Shown piece after piece: positions 15,248 through 22,195 of a DNA stretch of 24,755 bases (its first letter is position 1; the number at the start of each line of letters is the position of its first letter). The stretch covers positions 1-24,755 of the forward strand of contig NZ_JAHOEA010000051.1 in the NCBI RefSeq assembly GCF_019127135.1. Reading direction: 5' to 3'. The notes beneath the pieces were generated by a model. The model worked only from the letters and a program-made list of their open reading frames with translations. It searched no databases and was not told the origin of the DNA. Both the position numbers and the translations under genes were made by a program. The stretch is from Segatella copri (GTDB lineage: Bacteria; Bacteroidota; Bacteroidia; Bacteroidales; Bacteroidaceae).

Positions 15248-15481
15248 TACAGCATGGGTTAGTTCCACCCATCGAGTCGGGCTCAACTGCTCTCAAAGTC
15301 CTAAGTACTCCAAGGTGTTTTTGGAACACAACCAATTCTTTACCACATCTTTGGGCTCAATGGGATTCTTCTGCCTTGCTATATCGGCAATGCAGATGTA
15401 ATCAACACCATCTTTGGTTAGTGTTTTTTCGTTTGGTTTCTTACAATAATCTTTGCCATAAGATATTTGTTTTGCATTCAT
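15248..15481 (-). pseudogene. Decayed KilA-N domain gene (nonsense codon plus internal deletion)
   Basis: The first 62 codons read MNAKQISYGKDYCKK... then VDYICIADIARQK and VKNWLCSKNTLEYLGL, the start of a Bacteroidota KilA-N protein (usual form DYI-LTDIA...NW-RN-NTIEFLGLWEQL). Right after LGL the expected Trp codon is TGA (15295-15293), and the same frame continues EQL then SPTRWVELTHAV. That matches the later KilA-N segment (S-x-KQW-E-TNAIG type) with about 20-25 residues missing between. So the gene appears broken by a TGG-to-TGA change and an in-frame deletion. KilA-N is a DNA-binding domain common in phages and mobile islands. If only the first 62 codons are expressed the product would be non-functional. 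Confidence 0.65.
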
Positions 15482-15570
15482 TTTTAGATTTTTGCGTTGT
15501 CGGTTTCCCGATTGCGAATGCGAATATACGAAAAATATCGCTAAAATGGGAACAAAAGAATAAAAAACGG

Positions 15571-15678
15571 ATGAAATTTCGAAATAAGACTTGGTTTTTA
15601 ACGGTTGTTATAGCATTGGCGCACGTTTATTGTAGTGTTAAAATTGCAAAGACTATAAATAATGATAAAGGCATTTAG
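15571..15678 (+). CDS. Possible small membrane peptide, 35 aa
   Basis: ATG 15571 opens a 35-codon frame (MKFRNKTWFLTVVIALAHVY...) with a basic N-terminus and one hydrophobic segment of about 15 residues, then a polar tail. It could be a single-pass small membrane protein or a cleaved signal-like peptide. No promoter box or homologue was recognised, and chance open frames of this size are common in AT-rich DNA, so confidence is low. Confidence 0.2.
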   Translation: MKFRNKTWFLTVVIALAHVYCSVKIAKTINNDKGI

Positions 15679-15733
15679 TGAGGAAAAAGGAAAAAAGATT
15701 GATTGAGCAAGCAAATGTCAAAAGCAAATAATA

Positions 15734-15766
15734 GAGCGGCAGCCGATACATTTTTGGCTGTCGCTC
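15734..15766. repeat. Duplicated hairpin, copy 2
   Basis: GAGCGGCAGCC (15734-15744) and GGCTGTCGCTC (15756-15766) repeat the stem of the hairpin at 10298-10331 without a single base change; the loop is GATACATTTTT against GAATACATTTTT. No T-run follows, and the -33 box of the next gene begins directly after it. Confidence 0.85.
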
Positions 15767-15797
15767 TTGGCGTTTTAAGAAAAAGTTATTACCTTTG
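15767..15797 (+). promoter_or_regulatory. Promoter of the restriction-modification gene
   Basis: TTG (15767-15769), a 20-nt spacer, then TACCTTTG (15790-15797) fits the Bacteroidota promoter. The leader to ATG 15871 is about 65 nt and contains the TTCACTCTTCG-type repeat. Confidence 0.65.
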
Positions 15798-15837
15798 CCA
15801 ACAGGAAGAGACAACGCAAGAGTAACTAATGAATTCC

Positions 15838-15863
15838 TCACTCTTCGTTCTTCACTCTTCACT
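15838..15863 (+). repeat. TTCACTCTTCG-type repeat, copy D
   Basis: TCACTCTTCGTTCTTCACTC followed by TTCACT is the same as the copies before proB (23931-23956 and 24005-24030). It ends 7 nt before the ATG at 15871. Starting the gene at the upstream ATG 15829 would turn this repeat into protein (SLFVLHSSL), which is a likely annotation error. Confidence 0.8.
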
Positions 15864-15870
15864 TACGAAC

Positions 15871-18639
15871 ATGACAGAGAAACAACAAAGCATGGCTGCC
15901 GCTGCCTTCGCCAAGCGATGGGAAGGCCGGGGATATGAGAAGGGCGAGAGCCAGACATTCTGGATAGAACTCCTCACCGAGATTTTCGGGGTGGAGAGTC
16001 CTTCAGTGTTCATCACCTTCGAGCAACAGGCACAACTCGACCATACATCCTTCATCGACGGAATGATTCCCTCCACCCACGTGATGATAGAGCAGAAATC
16101 ATTGGGCAAGGATTTGAGACAGGCCATCAAGCAGAGCGACGGCTCTTTATTAACCCCCTTCCAGCAGGCACAGCGATATAGTGCCGCACTGCCTTACTCG
16201 CAGCGCCCTCGATGGATAGTGACCTGCAACTTCGCCGAGTTCGATGTCTATGACATGGAGAACCCAAAGGGTGAGCCATCCCGTATTCTCCTCAAAGACT
16301 TGGAGAAGGAGTACTATCGCTTGCAATTCCTGGTAGAACAGCAGGGCGTTCACCTGCAACGGGAGATGGAGGTATCAATGAAGGCTGGCGAGATTGTCGG
16401 CAAACTCTATGATGTCTTTGTTACTCAGTATGATGCCGATGACCCTCAATCACTGCGTTACCTGAACATTCTTTGCGTGAGGTTGGTTTTCTGCCTCTAT
16501 GCTGAGGATGCAGGAATCTTCGGCAAACGAGATATGTTCCATGATTTTCTGGCTCATTATCAGACGGAAGATATGCGAATGGCTCTGGTACAACTCTTCG
16601 AGGTTCTCAACACCCCAGCCGACAAGCGAAGCAAGTATCTCAATCCCTCGCTTGCCGCCTTTCCATATACCAATGGCGGACTCTTTGCCGAGGATATTGA
16701 CATTCCGCAGTTCACCGACGAACTGCGTGATACGCTCCTGCAGCACGCCTCGCTCGATTTCGACTGGAGCGAGATTTCTCCAACCATCTTCGGCGGAGTG
16801 TTTGAGAGTACCCTCAATCCTGAGACTCGACGTTCAGGAGGTATGCACTACACCTCGATAGAGAATATCCACAAGGTTATCGACCCTCTGTTTTATAACG
16901 ACCTTCGAACAGCGTTCGAAGACTGTTTGGAGGAAAGCAACATCAAGAAACGTATGCAGCAACTTCATGCCTTGCAAGACAAGATGGCAGAATTGCGTTT
17001 CTTCGACCCGGCGTGCGGTTCAGGTAACTTCCTCACGGAGACTTACCTTTCGCTCAGAAGACTGGAGAACGAGATTATCAAGCAGATATACAGCGTGGAG
17101 CAACTTAACGCCTTCGAGAATCCCATCAAGGTGAACATCCATCAGTTTTACGGCATCGAAATCAATGACTTCGCCGTCACCGTAGCCACCACCGCTCTCT
17201 GGATAAGCGAGGCGCAGATGATGGCAGAGACAGAGAAGATCATCCACCACGACATCGACTTCCTGCCGCTGAAGAGCTACGCCAACATCCATGAAGGCAA
17301 CTCGCTACGGATAGATTGGGAAAGTGTTTGCCCTAAAGAGAAATTGGATTACATCATCGGCAATCCGCCATTCGTGGGAGCAAGAATGATGGAACAAGGA
17401 AGCGAACAAAAGAAAGATGTACAAAACATATTTGGTAACATCAAAGATGTGCAAGACCTTGACTATGTATGCTGTTGGTACAAGAAAGCGGCAGAGATTA
17501 TGAAGGGCACAAAAATTGAGGCGGCTCTTGTGTCAACGAACTCAATCTCGCAGGGAGTACAAGTTCCAATTCTCTGGAATGTGTTGTATAAAGACTTCAA
17601 TGTGCATATAAACTATGCGTACCCTACATTTAAGTGGACGAGTGAGTCAAGCAACAAAGCTGCTGTACATTGTGTTATTGTTGGTTTTGCATGGCGCAAC
17701 CGCGAAGAGAAATGTCTATATTATACTTATGATAACGGTGTGCAGAAACATGTTGTGAGCAGCATAAGTCCATACCTGACAGAAGGAAATGAAATGACAA
17801 TAGAGCCGCACAAGACCCCGTTGTGTGATGTTCCAAAGATGTGCTTCGGAAATCAGCCGAGAGATGGAGGGCATTTTGTTATCAGTCCTGAAGAACGCGA
17901 GGAAATCGTATCCAAGGATGATGGAGCCGAAAAATTCTTGCGTCCATATATGGGTGCGGAGGAATTTATAAAAGGAAAAAAGCGCTGGTGTCTATGGCTT
18001 AATCATGCTACTCCTGCCGAAATAAAACATTCGCCAACTCTGTATACCAAAGTGAAAGCCGTGCAGGAGATGCGGCTTGCTTCAAGGGCTAAGACAACAA
18101 ACGGCTATGCCAAGGTTCCACACTTGTTTGCGCAGATGACGCAACCGGAAGGTGCTGATTACATAATCCTGCCAAGGGTTTCGTCAGAGAGACGAAAGTA
18201 TATCCCAATGGGCTTTATGATAGCCGATGTGATTTCCAGTGACGCTGTTCAGATAATTCCCAACGCCACTCTCTACCACTTCGGCATCTTGGAGTCGAAC
18301 GTCCACATGGCATGGATGCGAGCGGTGTGCGGTCGCTTAGAAATGCGTTACCGCTACAGCAAGGACATCGTGTACAACAACTTCCCTTGGCCATCGCCTA
18401 CCACAGAGCAGCAAGCGAAGATAGAGGCATCCGCCCAAGCCATCCTAGATGCGAGGGCATTGTATCCCGACTCCTCTCTCGCCGACCTCTACGACCCGAC
18501 ACTCATGCCAAAAGAGCTTTTGCAAGCTCATCGCCAGAACGACCGAGCCGTGATGGCAGCCTATGGTTTCTCCACCAAGATGACGGAGAGTGAATGCGTA
18601 GCGGAGCTGTTCAAGAAGTATGCAGAAATGGTGGAATAA
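15871..18639 (+). CDS. MmeI-like single-chain restriction-modification enzyme (type IIG/IIL)
   Basis: A 922-aa protein, almost exactly the length of MmeI (919 aa). The N-terminus has a nuclease-like D63-x10-E74-x-K76 (FIDGMIPSTHVMIEQK). A helical spacer follows. The adenine methyltransferase core has motif I FFDPACGSGNF (Asp379) and catalytic motif IV NPPF (498-501, IIGNPPFVG), order and class gamma N6-adenine. The C-terminal part (about 620-830) is the probable target-recognition domain, ending in a helical tail. One protein would thus cut and methylate; no separate nuclease or specificity gene is adjacent. Start 15871 is chosen over 15829 because the upstream 42 nt are a repeat found elsewhere. 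The frame is intact. It could also act as methylase only if the nuclease site is inactive. Confidence 0.87.
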   Translation: MTEKQQSMAAAAFAKRWEGRGYEKGESQTFWIELLTEIFGVESPSVFITFEQQAQLDHTSFIDGMIPSTHVMIEQKSLGKDLRQAIKQSDGSLLTPFQQAQRYSAALPYSQRPRWIVTCNFAEFDVYDMENPKGEPSRILLKDLEKEYYRLQFLVEQQGVHLQREMEVSMKAGEIVGKLYDVFVTQYDADDPQSLRYLNILCVRLVFCLYAEDAGIFGKRDMFHDFLAHYQTEDMRMALVQLFEVLNTPADKRSKYLNPSLAAFPYTNGGLFAEDIDIPQFTDELRDTLLQHASLDFDWSEISPTIFGGVFESTLNPETRRSGGMHYTSIENIHKVIDPLFYNDLRTAFEDCLEESNIKKRMQQLHALQDKMAELRFFDPACGSGNFLTETYLSLRRLENEIIKQIYSVEQLNAFENPIKVNIHQFYGIEINDFAVTVATTALWISEAQMMAETEKIIHHDIDFLPLKSYANIHEGNSLRIDWESVCPKEKLDYIIGNPPFVGARMMEQGSEQKKDVQNIFGNIKDVQDLDYVCCWYKKAAEIMKGTKIEAALVSTNSISQGVQVPILWNVLYKDFNVHINYAYPTFKWTSESSNKAAVHCVIVGFAWRNREEKCLYYTYDNGVQKHVVSSISPYLTEGNEMTIEPHKTPLCDVPKMCFGNQPRDGGHFVISPEEREEIVSKDDGAEKFLRPYMGAEEFIKGKKRWCLWLNHATPAEIKHSPTLYTKVKAVQEMRLASRAKTTNGYAKVPHLFAQMTQPEGADYIILPRVSSERRKYIPMGFMIADVISSDAVQIIPNATLYHFGILESNVHMAWMRAVCGRLEMRYRYSKDIVYNNFPWPSPTTEQQAKIEASAQAILDARALYPDSSLADLYDPTLMPKELLQAHRQNDRAVMAAYGFSTKMTESECVAELFKKYAEMVE

Positions 18640-18749
18640 AGAATTTGCGATATAAGCCAACAAGGGCATCTGCCTCCATCTCCATCATCTGTAAGATAGG
18701 CAAGTACAAGGAAAAGAGAACCAAGGACGTAGATACTTCCAGAATGGGA

Positions 18750-18831
18750 GTAAACTAGCAAATTTCTTAAAATATCGTCAGTAAACTAGCGTACTTTCTT
18801 AAAAAATCGTCTATAAACACGCTATTTTCAG
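18750..18831. repeat. Tandem repeat of about 31-32 bp, 2.5 copies, upstream of proC
   Basis: Copy 1 (18750-18780) and copy 2 (18781-18812) both run GTAAACTAGC..., then TTTCTTAAAA(T/A)ATCGTC. A partial third copy (ATAAACACGCTATTTTCAG) follows at 18813-18831 and ends 10 bp before the proC -7 box. It therefore occupies the -33 and upstream region of the promoter. Confidence 0.75.
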
Positions 18832-18841
18832 ATAAAAGTAG

Positions 18842-18849
18842 TATCTTTG
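18842..18849 (+). promoter_or_regulatory. -7 promoter box for proC
   Basis: TATCTTTG, 32 nt before the ATG at 18882. The -33 element would fall within the partial third repeat copy (TTTTC). Confidence 0.65.
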
Positions 18850-18881
18850 CACCGTAATTGCATTTTAACTATAAGACGACA

Positions 18882-19664
18882 ATGAAAATAACAATTATCG
18901 GAGCAGGTGCCATGGGCGGTGCCATGGCAGAAGGACTCTTGCAGAGCGAGAAGTTCACTCCATCAGATATTACGGTATCAGACCATAACCAACCAGTATT
19001 GGATCACTTCGCAAGCGAAGGAGCCAGCGTAACCCTCGACAACCAGTTGGCTTGCCACGGCGCAGACATCGTATGCGTGGTAGTAAAGCCATGGTGCGTA
19101 GAGAAGACATTGAAGGGTATCAAGGATGCACTCGACTACAAGAGTCAGAAACTCGTGGTCGTTGCAGCCGGTGTGCCATCAGCCAACATCAAGGAGTGGT
19201 TAGACAAGGATGGCATCACCCCAACCTTCTTCCTCGTGATGCCAAACATCGCCATCGCCTACAAGCAGTCGATGACCTTCATCACTCCTGTAGATGCATC
19301 TGCCACAGAAATCCAGCAGATTACAGAAATCTTCGATGAATTGGGCGAAAGCCTCATCATGGAAGAACGTCTCTTCCCAGCAGCCACAGCCATGTCGTGT
19401 GCCATCGCTTACGCCATGCGCTATGTAAGAGCCAATGTGGAAGGCGGCGTAGAGATGGGATTCAAGGCTAAGGATGCCCAGAAGATTGTCTTGCAGACCA
19501 TCAAGGGTGCCGTAGAGCTGCTTCAGGAAACTGGCGAACACCCAGAGGCTGCCATTGATAAGGTTACTACTCCTGGCGGCTGCACCATCAAGGGCCTCAA
19601 CACCATGGAACAGGGCGGCTTTACCAGCGCAGTGATTAATGGTTTGCTGGCAGGAAAGAAATAA
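18882..19664 (+). CDS. proC: Pyrroline-5-carboxylate reductase
   Basis: A 260-aa NAD(P)H-dependent enzyme for the last step of proline synthesis. The N-terminal Rossmann loop is TIIGAGAMGGAMAEGLL (residues 3-19). The C-terminal substrate/dimerisation block is VTTPGGCTIKGLNTMEQGG, where the usual serine of the SPGGTT motif is Thr. The ATG at 18882 is chosen over the TTG at 18858 because the Rossmann strand normally begins at residue 2-5. It has its own promoter and a strong terminator (19719-19756), so here it is a single-gene unit. Bacteroides relatives are remembered as having proC right after argD, while here 8.6 kb separates them. Confidence 0.95.
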   Translation: MKITIIGAGAMGGAMAEGLLQSEKFTPSDITVSDHNQPVLDHFASEGASVTLDNQLACHGADIVCVVVKPWCVEKTLKGIKDALDYKSQKLVVVAAGVPSANIKEWLDKDGITPTFFLVMPNIAIAYKQSMTFITPVDASATEIQQITEIFDELGESLIMEERLFPAATAMSCAIAYAMRYVRANVEGGVEMGFKAKDAQKIVLQTIKGAVELLQETGEHPEAAIDKVTTPGGCTIKGLNTMEQGGFTSAVINGLLAGKK

Positions 19665-19718
19665 AATCTATCTGTAGATGATAGAAGACATATAGCAAAC
19701 AACCCATAAAAAAAAGCA

Positions 19719-19756
19719 AATGCAGCAGGAGTTTTATACTCTTGCTGCATTTTTTA
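19719..19756 (+). terminator. Rho-independent terminator after proC
   Basis: AATGCAGCAGGAG (19719-19731) and CTCTTGCTGCATT (19739-19751) form a 13-bp stem with one G-T pair and a 7-nt loop, then TTTT. It is preceded by an A-run. Confidence 0.9.
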
Positions 19757-19797
19757 TGTTTTATAAGATAGCTAACTACATTTATTGCACATAATCC

Positions 19798-19828
19798 TTG
19801 GATAAATGGAAAAATAAATGTATCTTTG
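19798..19828 (+). promoter_or_regulatory. Promoter of AAA/PD-(D/E)XK gene copy B
   Basis: TTG (19798-19800), a 20-nt spacer, then TATCTTTG (19821-19828), 26 nt before the ATG at 19855. Confidence 0.75.
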
Positions 19829-19854
19829 CCAAAGAATAAAAGAACAGAAAGACT

Positions 19855-21432
19855 ATGGCAGAGATGAACACAAGGAAATTGCCAGCAGGCATACAATTCT
19901 TTAGCATTATCCGCAAGGAAGGCTACTTATATGTTGACAAGACCGACTTGGTATGGCAACTTACTCACTCAGGTGATTTATACAATTATCTGAGCCGTCC
20001 TCGTCGTTTCGGTAAATCTCTGCTTATAGATACCTTGCAATGCTACTTCGAAGGCAAGAAAGAACTCTTTGAGGGGCTGAAGATTATGGAACTAGAAGAA
20101 GAATGGACTGAGTATCCCGTCATCAGACTTGACATGAGCGGTGCAGGTGCCACTGCTGCCGAAATCAAAGACTATCTCAATCTTGAGTTTTCGAAATACG
20201 AAGCTTTATACAGCATCAAGCCTAAAGAGACATCTCGCGAATCCGTACGTTTCCAAGTTATCCTTGACACAGCCTATCAAAAGACAGGTAAGCAAGTAGT
20301 GGTGCTGATTGACGAATACGATTCCCCTTTGCAGCATTCATGGAAGACACCAGAGCATGAAGGTTGCACTGAAGTTTATCGTTCTGTATTCTCCGTACTC
20401 AAACTCAAAGGAAATGTACTTCGCTTTGTCTTCATCACAGGCATCACGAAGTTTACCCAGATATCCCTATTCTCTGTACTTAACCATCTGACAAACATCA
20501 GCTTTCTCCCACATTTTGCCCCTCTTTGTGGCATCACCGAGGAAGAAATGACAGTCAACTTCGCCCCAGAGTTGGAAGCCTTGGCAGATAAGATGGAATG
20601 CAGCATTGAAGAAGCACACGACAAGTTGAAGACCTATTATGACGGTTATCATTTCAGCGATGAGAACATGACCGACATCTACAATCCGTTCAGCTTGCTC
20701 AACGCCCTCTCCCAATTGCGTCTGCGCAACTATTGGATTTCATCCGGCGCCACTTCCATGCTGAATAAATTCGTAAACAACATGGAGTTACGCCTTCATG
20801 ACTTCGAAGATTGCTACATCGACAAAGACACACTGGAGACATCAGATGTCATAGAAGGCGGTTCCGAACTATTCCTCTATCAGACAGGTTATCTCACCAT
20901 CAAGGGTTTTGATGAAGATGGATATTCTTTAGGCTTTCCGAATGAGGAAGTAAGAAAGGCTCTCTATAAAGCCGTATTGCCTGCACTGACCCAGAAGGAC
21001 ATCACGGATATTGTCTCCATACAAAGTAGGTTGATGCACAGTATGAATAATGGCAATTTGGAAGAAGCCAAGCAGTGTATGAAATCTCTTATCTCAAATG
21101 TCCCATACAGCAATAAGAAATTGGTAAGTATGGACATGGAGGAGCGTTATCGCCTTATCATCAGCACCATACTGAATGCCATAGGCTGCAAAGTAGAAGT
21201 AGAACACATGCTATCAACTGGCAGGATAGACATCGTAGCCTCCACCTCTCGTTTCATCTATGTGATGGAACTAAAGTTAGCAAACAACGGAGGGATAAAT
21301 GCTGCCGAAAAACAAATGATTGACAACGGATATCTCAAGCCATTCTTGGCAGATGACCGAAAAGTTATAGGGGTAGCTGTAGAATTAGATGACATGGGCA
21401 AAGGACTCATTGATTGGAAAGAAGTAAAATAA
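19855..21432 (+). CDS. AAA-like ATPase with C-terminal PD-(D/E)XK nuclease domain (copy B)
   Basis: This 525-aa protein has the same architecture as the protein at 10445-12016. Walker A is SRPRRFGKSLL, Walker B is VVVLIDEYDSPLQHSW, and the C-terminal nuclease triad lies in GRIDIVA then YVMELKLA. Blocks such as YVDKTDL, YFEGKKELF, FVFITGITKFTQISLFS and YDGYHFS are shared, but many other positions differ, so this is an old paralogue, not a fresh duplicate. It stands between proC and the XRE-cupin gene with its own promoter, so it is a second insertion into the amino-acid backbone. An alternative start is ATG 19864. Function is unknown; the ATPase and nuclease folds suggest nucleic-acid action. 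Confidence 0.88.
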   Translation: MAEMNTRKLPAGIQFFSIIRKEGYLYVDKTDLVWQLTHSGDLYNYLSRPRRFGKSLLIDTLQCYFEGKKELFEGLKIMELEEEWTEYPVIRLDMSGAGATAAEIKDYLNLEFSKYEALYSIKPKETSRESVRFQVILDTAYQKTGKQVVVLIDEYDSPLQHSWKTPEHEGCTEVYRSVFSVLKLKGNVLRFVFITGITKFTQISLFSVLNHLTNISFLPHFAPLCGITEEEMTVNFAPELEALADKMECSIEEAHDKLKTYYDGYHFSDENMTDIYNPFSLLNALSQLRLRNYWISSGATSMLNKFVNNMELRLHDFEDCYIDKDTLETSDVIEGGSELFLYQTGYLTIKGFDEDGYSLGFPNEEVRKALYKAVLPALTQKDITDIVSIQSRLMHSMNNGNLEEAKQCMKSLISNVPYSNKKLVSMDMEERYRLIISTILNAIGCKVEVEHMLSTGRIDIVASTSRFIYVMELKLANNGGINAAEKQMIDNGYLKPFLADDRKVIGVAVELDDMGKGLIDWKEVK

Positions 21433-21538
21433 AAAAGAAAACAAGTTTGGTATATGGAAGATGAAGTCTGCGCATTCTAATAGTTTTATGCTCTTATGCA
21501 TAAATATCACTTTAATCTATTAATTTATCAGCAGATTG

Positions 21539-21570
21539 TTTGGATATATCAACAAAAAGTCGTAATTTTG
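21539..21570 (+). promoter_or_regulatory. Promoter of the XRE-cupin/ligase operon
   Basis: TTTG (21539-21542), a 20-nt spacer, then TAATTTTG (21563-21570). The leader of about 54 nt carries the hairpin GCGAAGGT/ACCTTCGC (21580-21604). The promoter lies inside the longer open frame that begins at 21496, which rules out that early start. Confidence 0.75.
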
Positions 21571-21579
21571 CCCCAAAAT

Positions 21580-21604
21580 GCGAAGGTTCGCAATATACCT
21601 TCGC
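21580..21604 (+). promoter_or_regulatory. 5' leader hairpin of the XRE-cupin gene
   Basis: GCGAAGGT (21580-21587) and ACCTTCGC (21597-21604) form an 8-bp perfect stem with a 9-nt loop in the untranslated leader, 27 nt before the ATG. It could affect mRNA stability or be a protein-binding dyad. Confidence 0.45.
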
Positions 21605-21630
21605 CAGGAACAACTAAAAAGAATAGCACT

Positions 21631-22185
21631 ATGGACGAAGCAATCAAGCAAATCGGTGAAAGACTGAAAGGTCTCCGTGAGGTTCTCAACATCCCGGCTG
21701 AGGAAGTGGCAGAACTTTGCGAAATCAGTCTTGACCACTATCTCAAGATTGAGTCGGGAGAAGCCGACCCATCCGTGTATCGACTTTCAAAGATTTCAAA
21801 GCGATACGGCATCGACCTCGACGTATTACTCTTCGGTGAGGAACCTCGCATGAAGGGATACTACGTAACCCGCAAGGGACAGGGACCGGAGATAGACCGC
21901 AACAACCAGTATAAATACCAGAGCCTTGCCGTAGGATTCAAGGACAGAAAGGTGAATCCGTTCATGGTACAGGTGGATCCGTTGCCAGGCGACAAGAAGC
22001 CGAACAAGAACGGACACGACGGACAGGAATATGATTATGTGATTGAGGGACAGCTTGAAGTTACCATCGAAGAGAAGGTGATGGTGCTGAACCCTGGCGA
22101 CAGCATCTACTTCGACAGCAAGAAGTCACACTGCTTCCGCTCACTCAACAATGAACCTGCTAAGTTCCTTTGTATAATTATCTAG
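21631..22185 (+). CDS. XRE-type HTH regulator with cupin domain
   Basis: 184 aa. The N-terminal helix-turn-helix (about residues 6-62) shows ERLKGLREVLNIPAEEVAEL then KIESGEADPSVYRLSKIS. The C-terminal cupin (about 105-182) shows GQEYDYVIEGQLEVTI and LNPGDSIYFDSKKSHCFRSL. Proteins of this type are small-molecule-responsive DNA-binding regulators, the cupin sensing a ligand. The ATG at 21631 is chosen because the promoter at 21539-21570 lies upstream of it and inside the longer frame. It is followed after 10 nt by the acyl-CoA ligase, so it most likely regulates that operon, perhaps sensing a related carboxylic acid or CoA ester (inference). Confidence 0.9.
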   Translation: MDEAIKQIGERLKGLREVLNIPAEEVAELCEISLDHYLKIESGEADPSVYRLSKISKRYGIDLDVLLFGEEPRMKGYYVTRKGQGPEIDRNNQYKYQSLAVGFKDRKVNPFMVQVDPLPGDKKPNKNGHDGQEYDYVIEGQLEVTIEEKVMVLNPGDSIYFDSKKSHCFRSLNNEPAKFLCIII

Positions 22186-22195
22186 AAGAGTAACT

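Larger units (their letters stand above)
15482..15870. other. Intergenic region between KilA-N remnant and restriction-modification gene
   Basis: This 389-bp stretch contains one doubtful 35-codon ORF (15571-15678), the second copy of the duplicated hairpin (15734-15766), a promoter (15767-15797) and a TTCACTCTTCG-type repeat just before the next start codon. Nothing else was recognised. Confidence 0.7.
18640..18881. other. Gap before proC
   Basis: This 242-bp gap has no convincing gene. It carries the tandem repeats at 18750-18831 and the proC promoter box. No clear terminator for the restriction-modification gene was found. Confidence 0.6.

Noticed and set aside
15829..15870. N-terminal extension of the restriction-modification protein (14 extra residues)
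   Set aside because: The stretch is a repeat also found in non-coding DNA before proB; ATG 15871 gives the normal MmeI-like N-terminus.
21488..21509. ATGCAT motif as an ArgR site before the XRE-cupin operon
   Set aside because: Only one half-site matches well; the other half is poor, and the hexamer is common in AT-rich DNA.
21496..21630. 45-residue N-terminal extension of the XRE-cupin protein
   Set aside because: The operon promoter and leader hairpin are inside this stretch.
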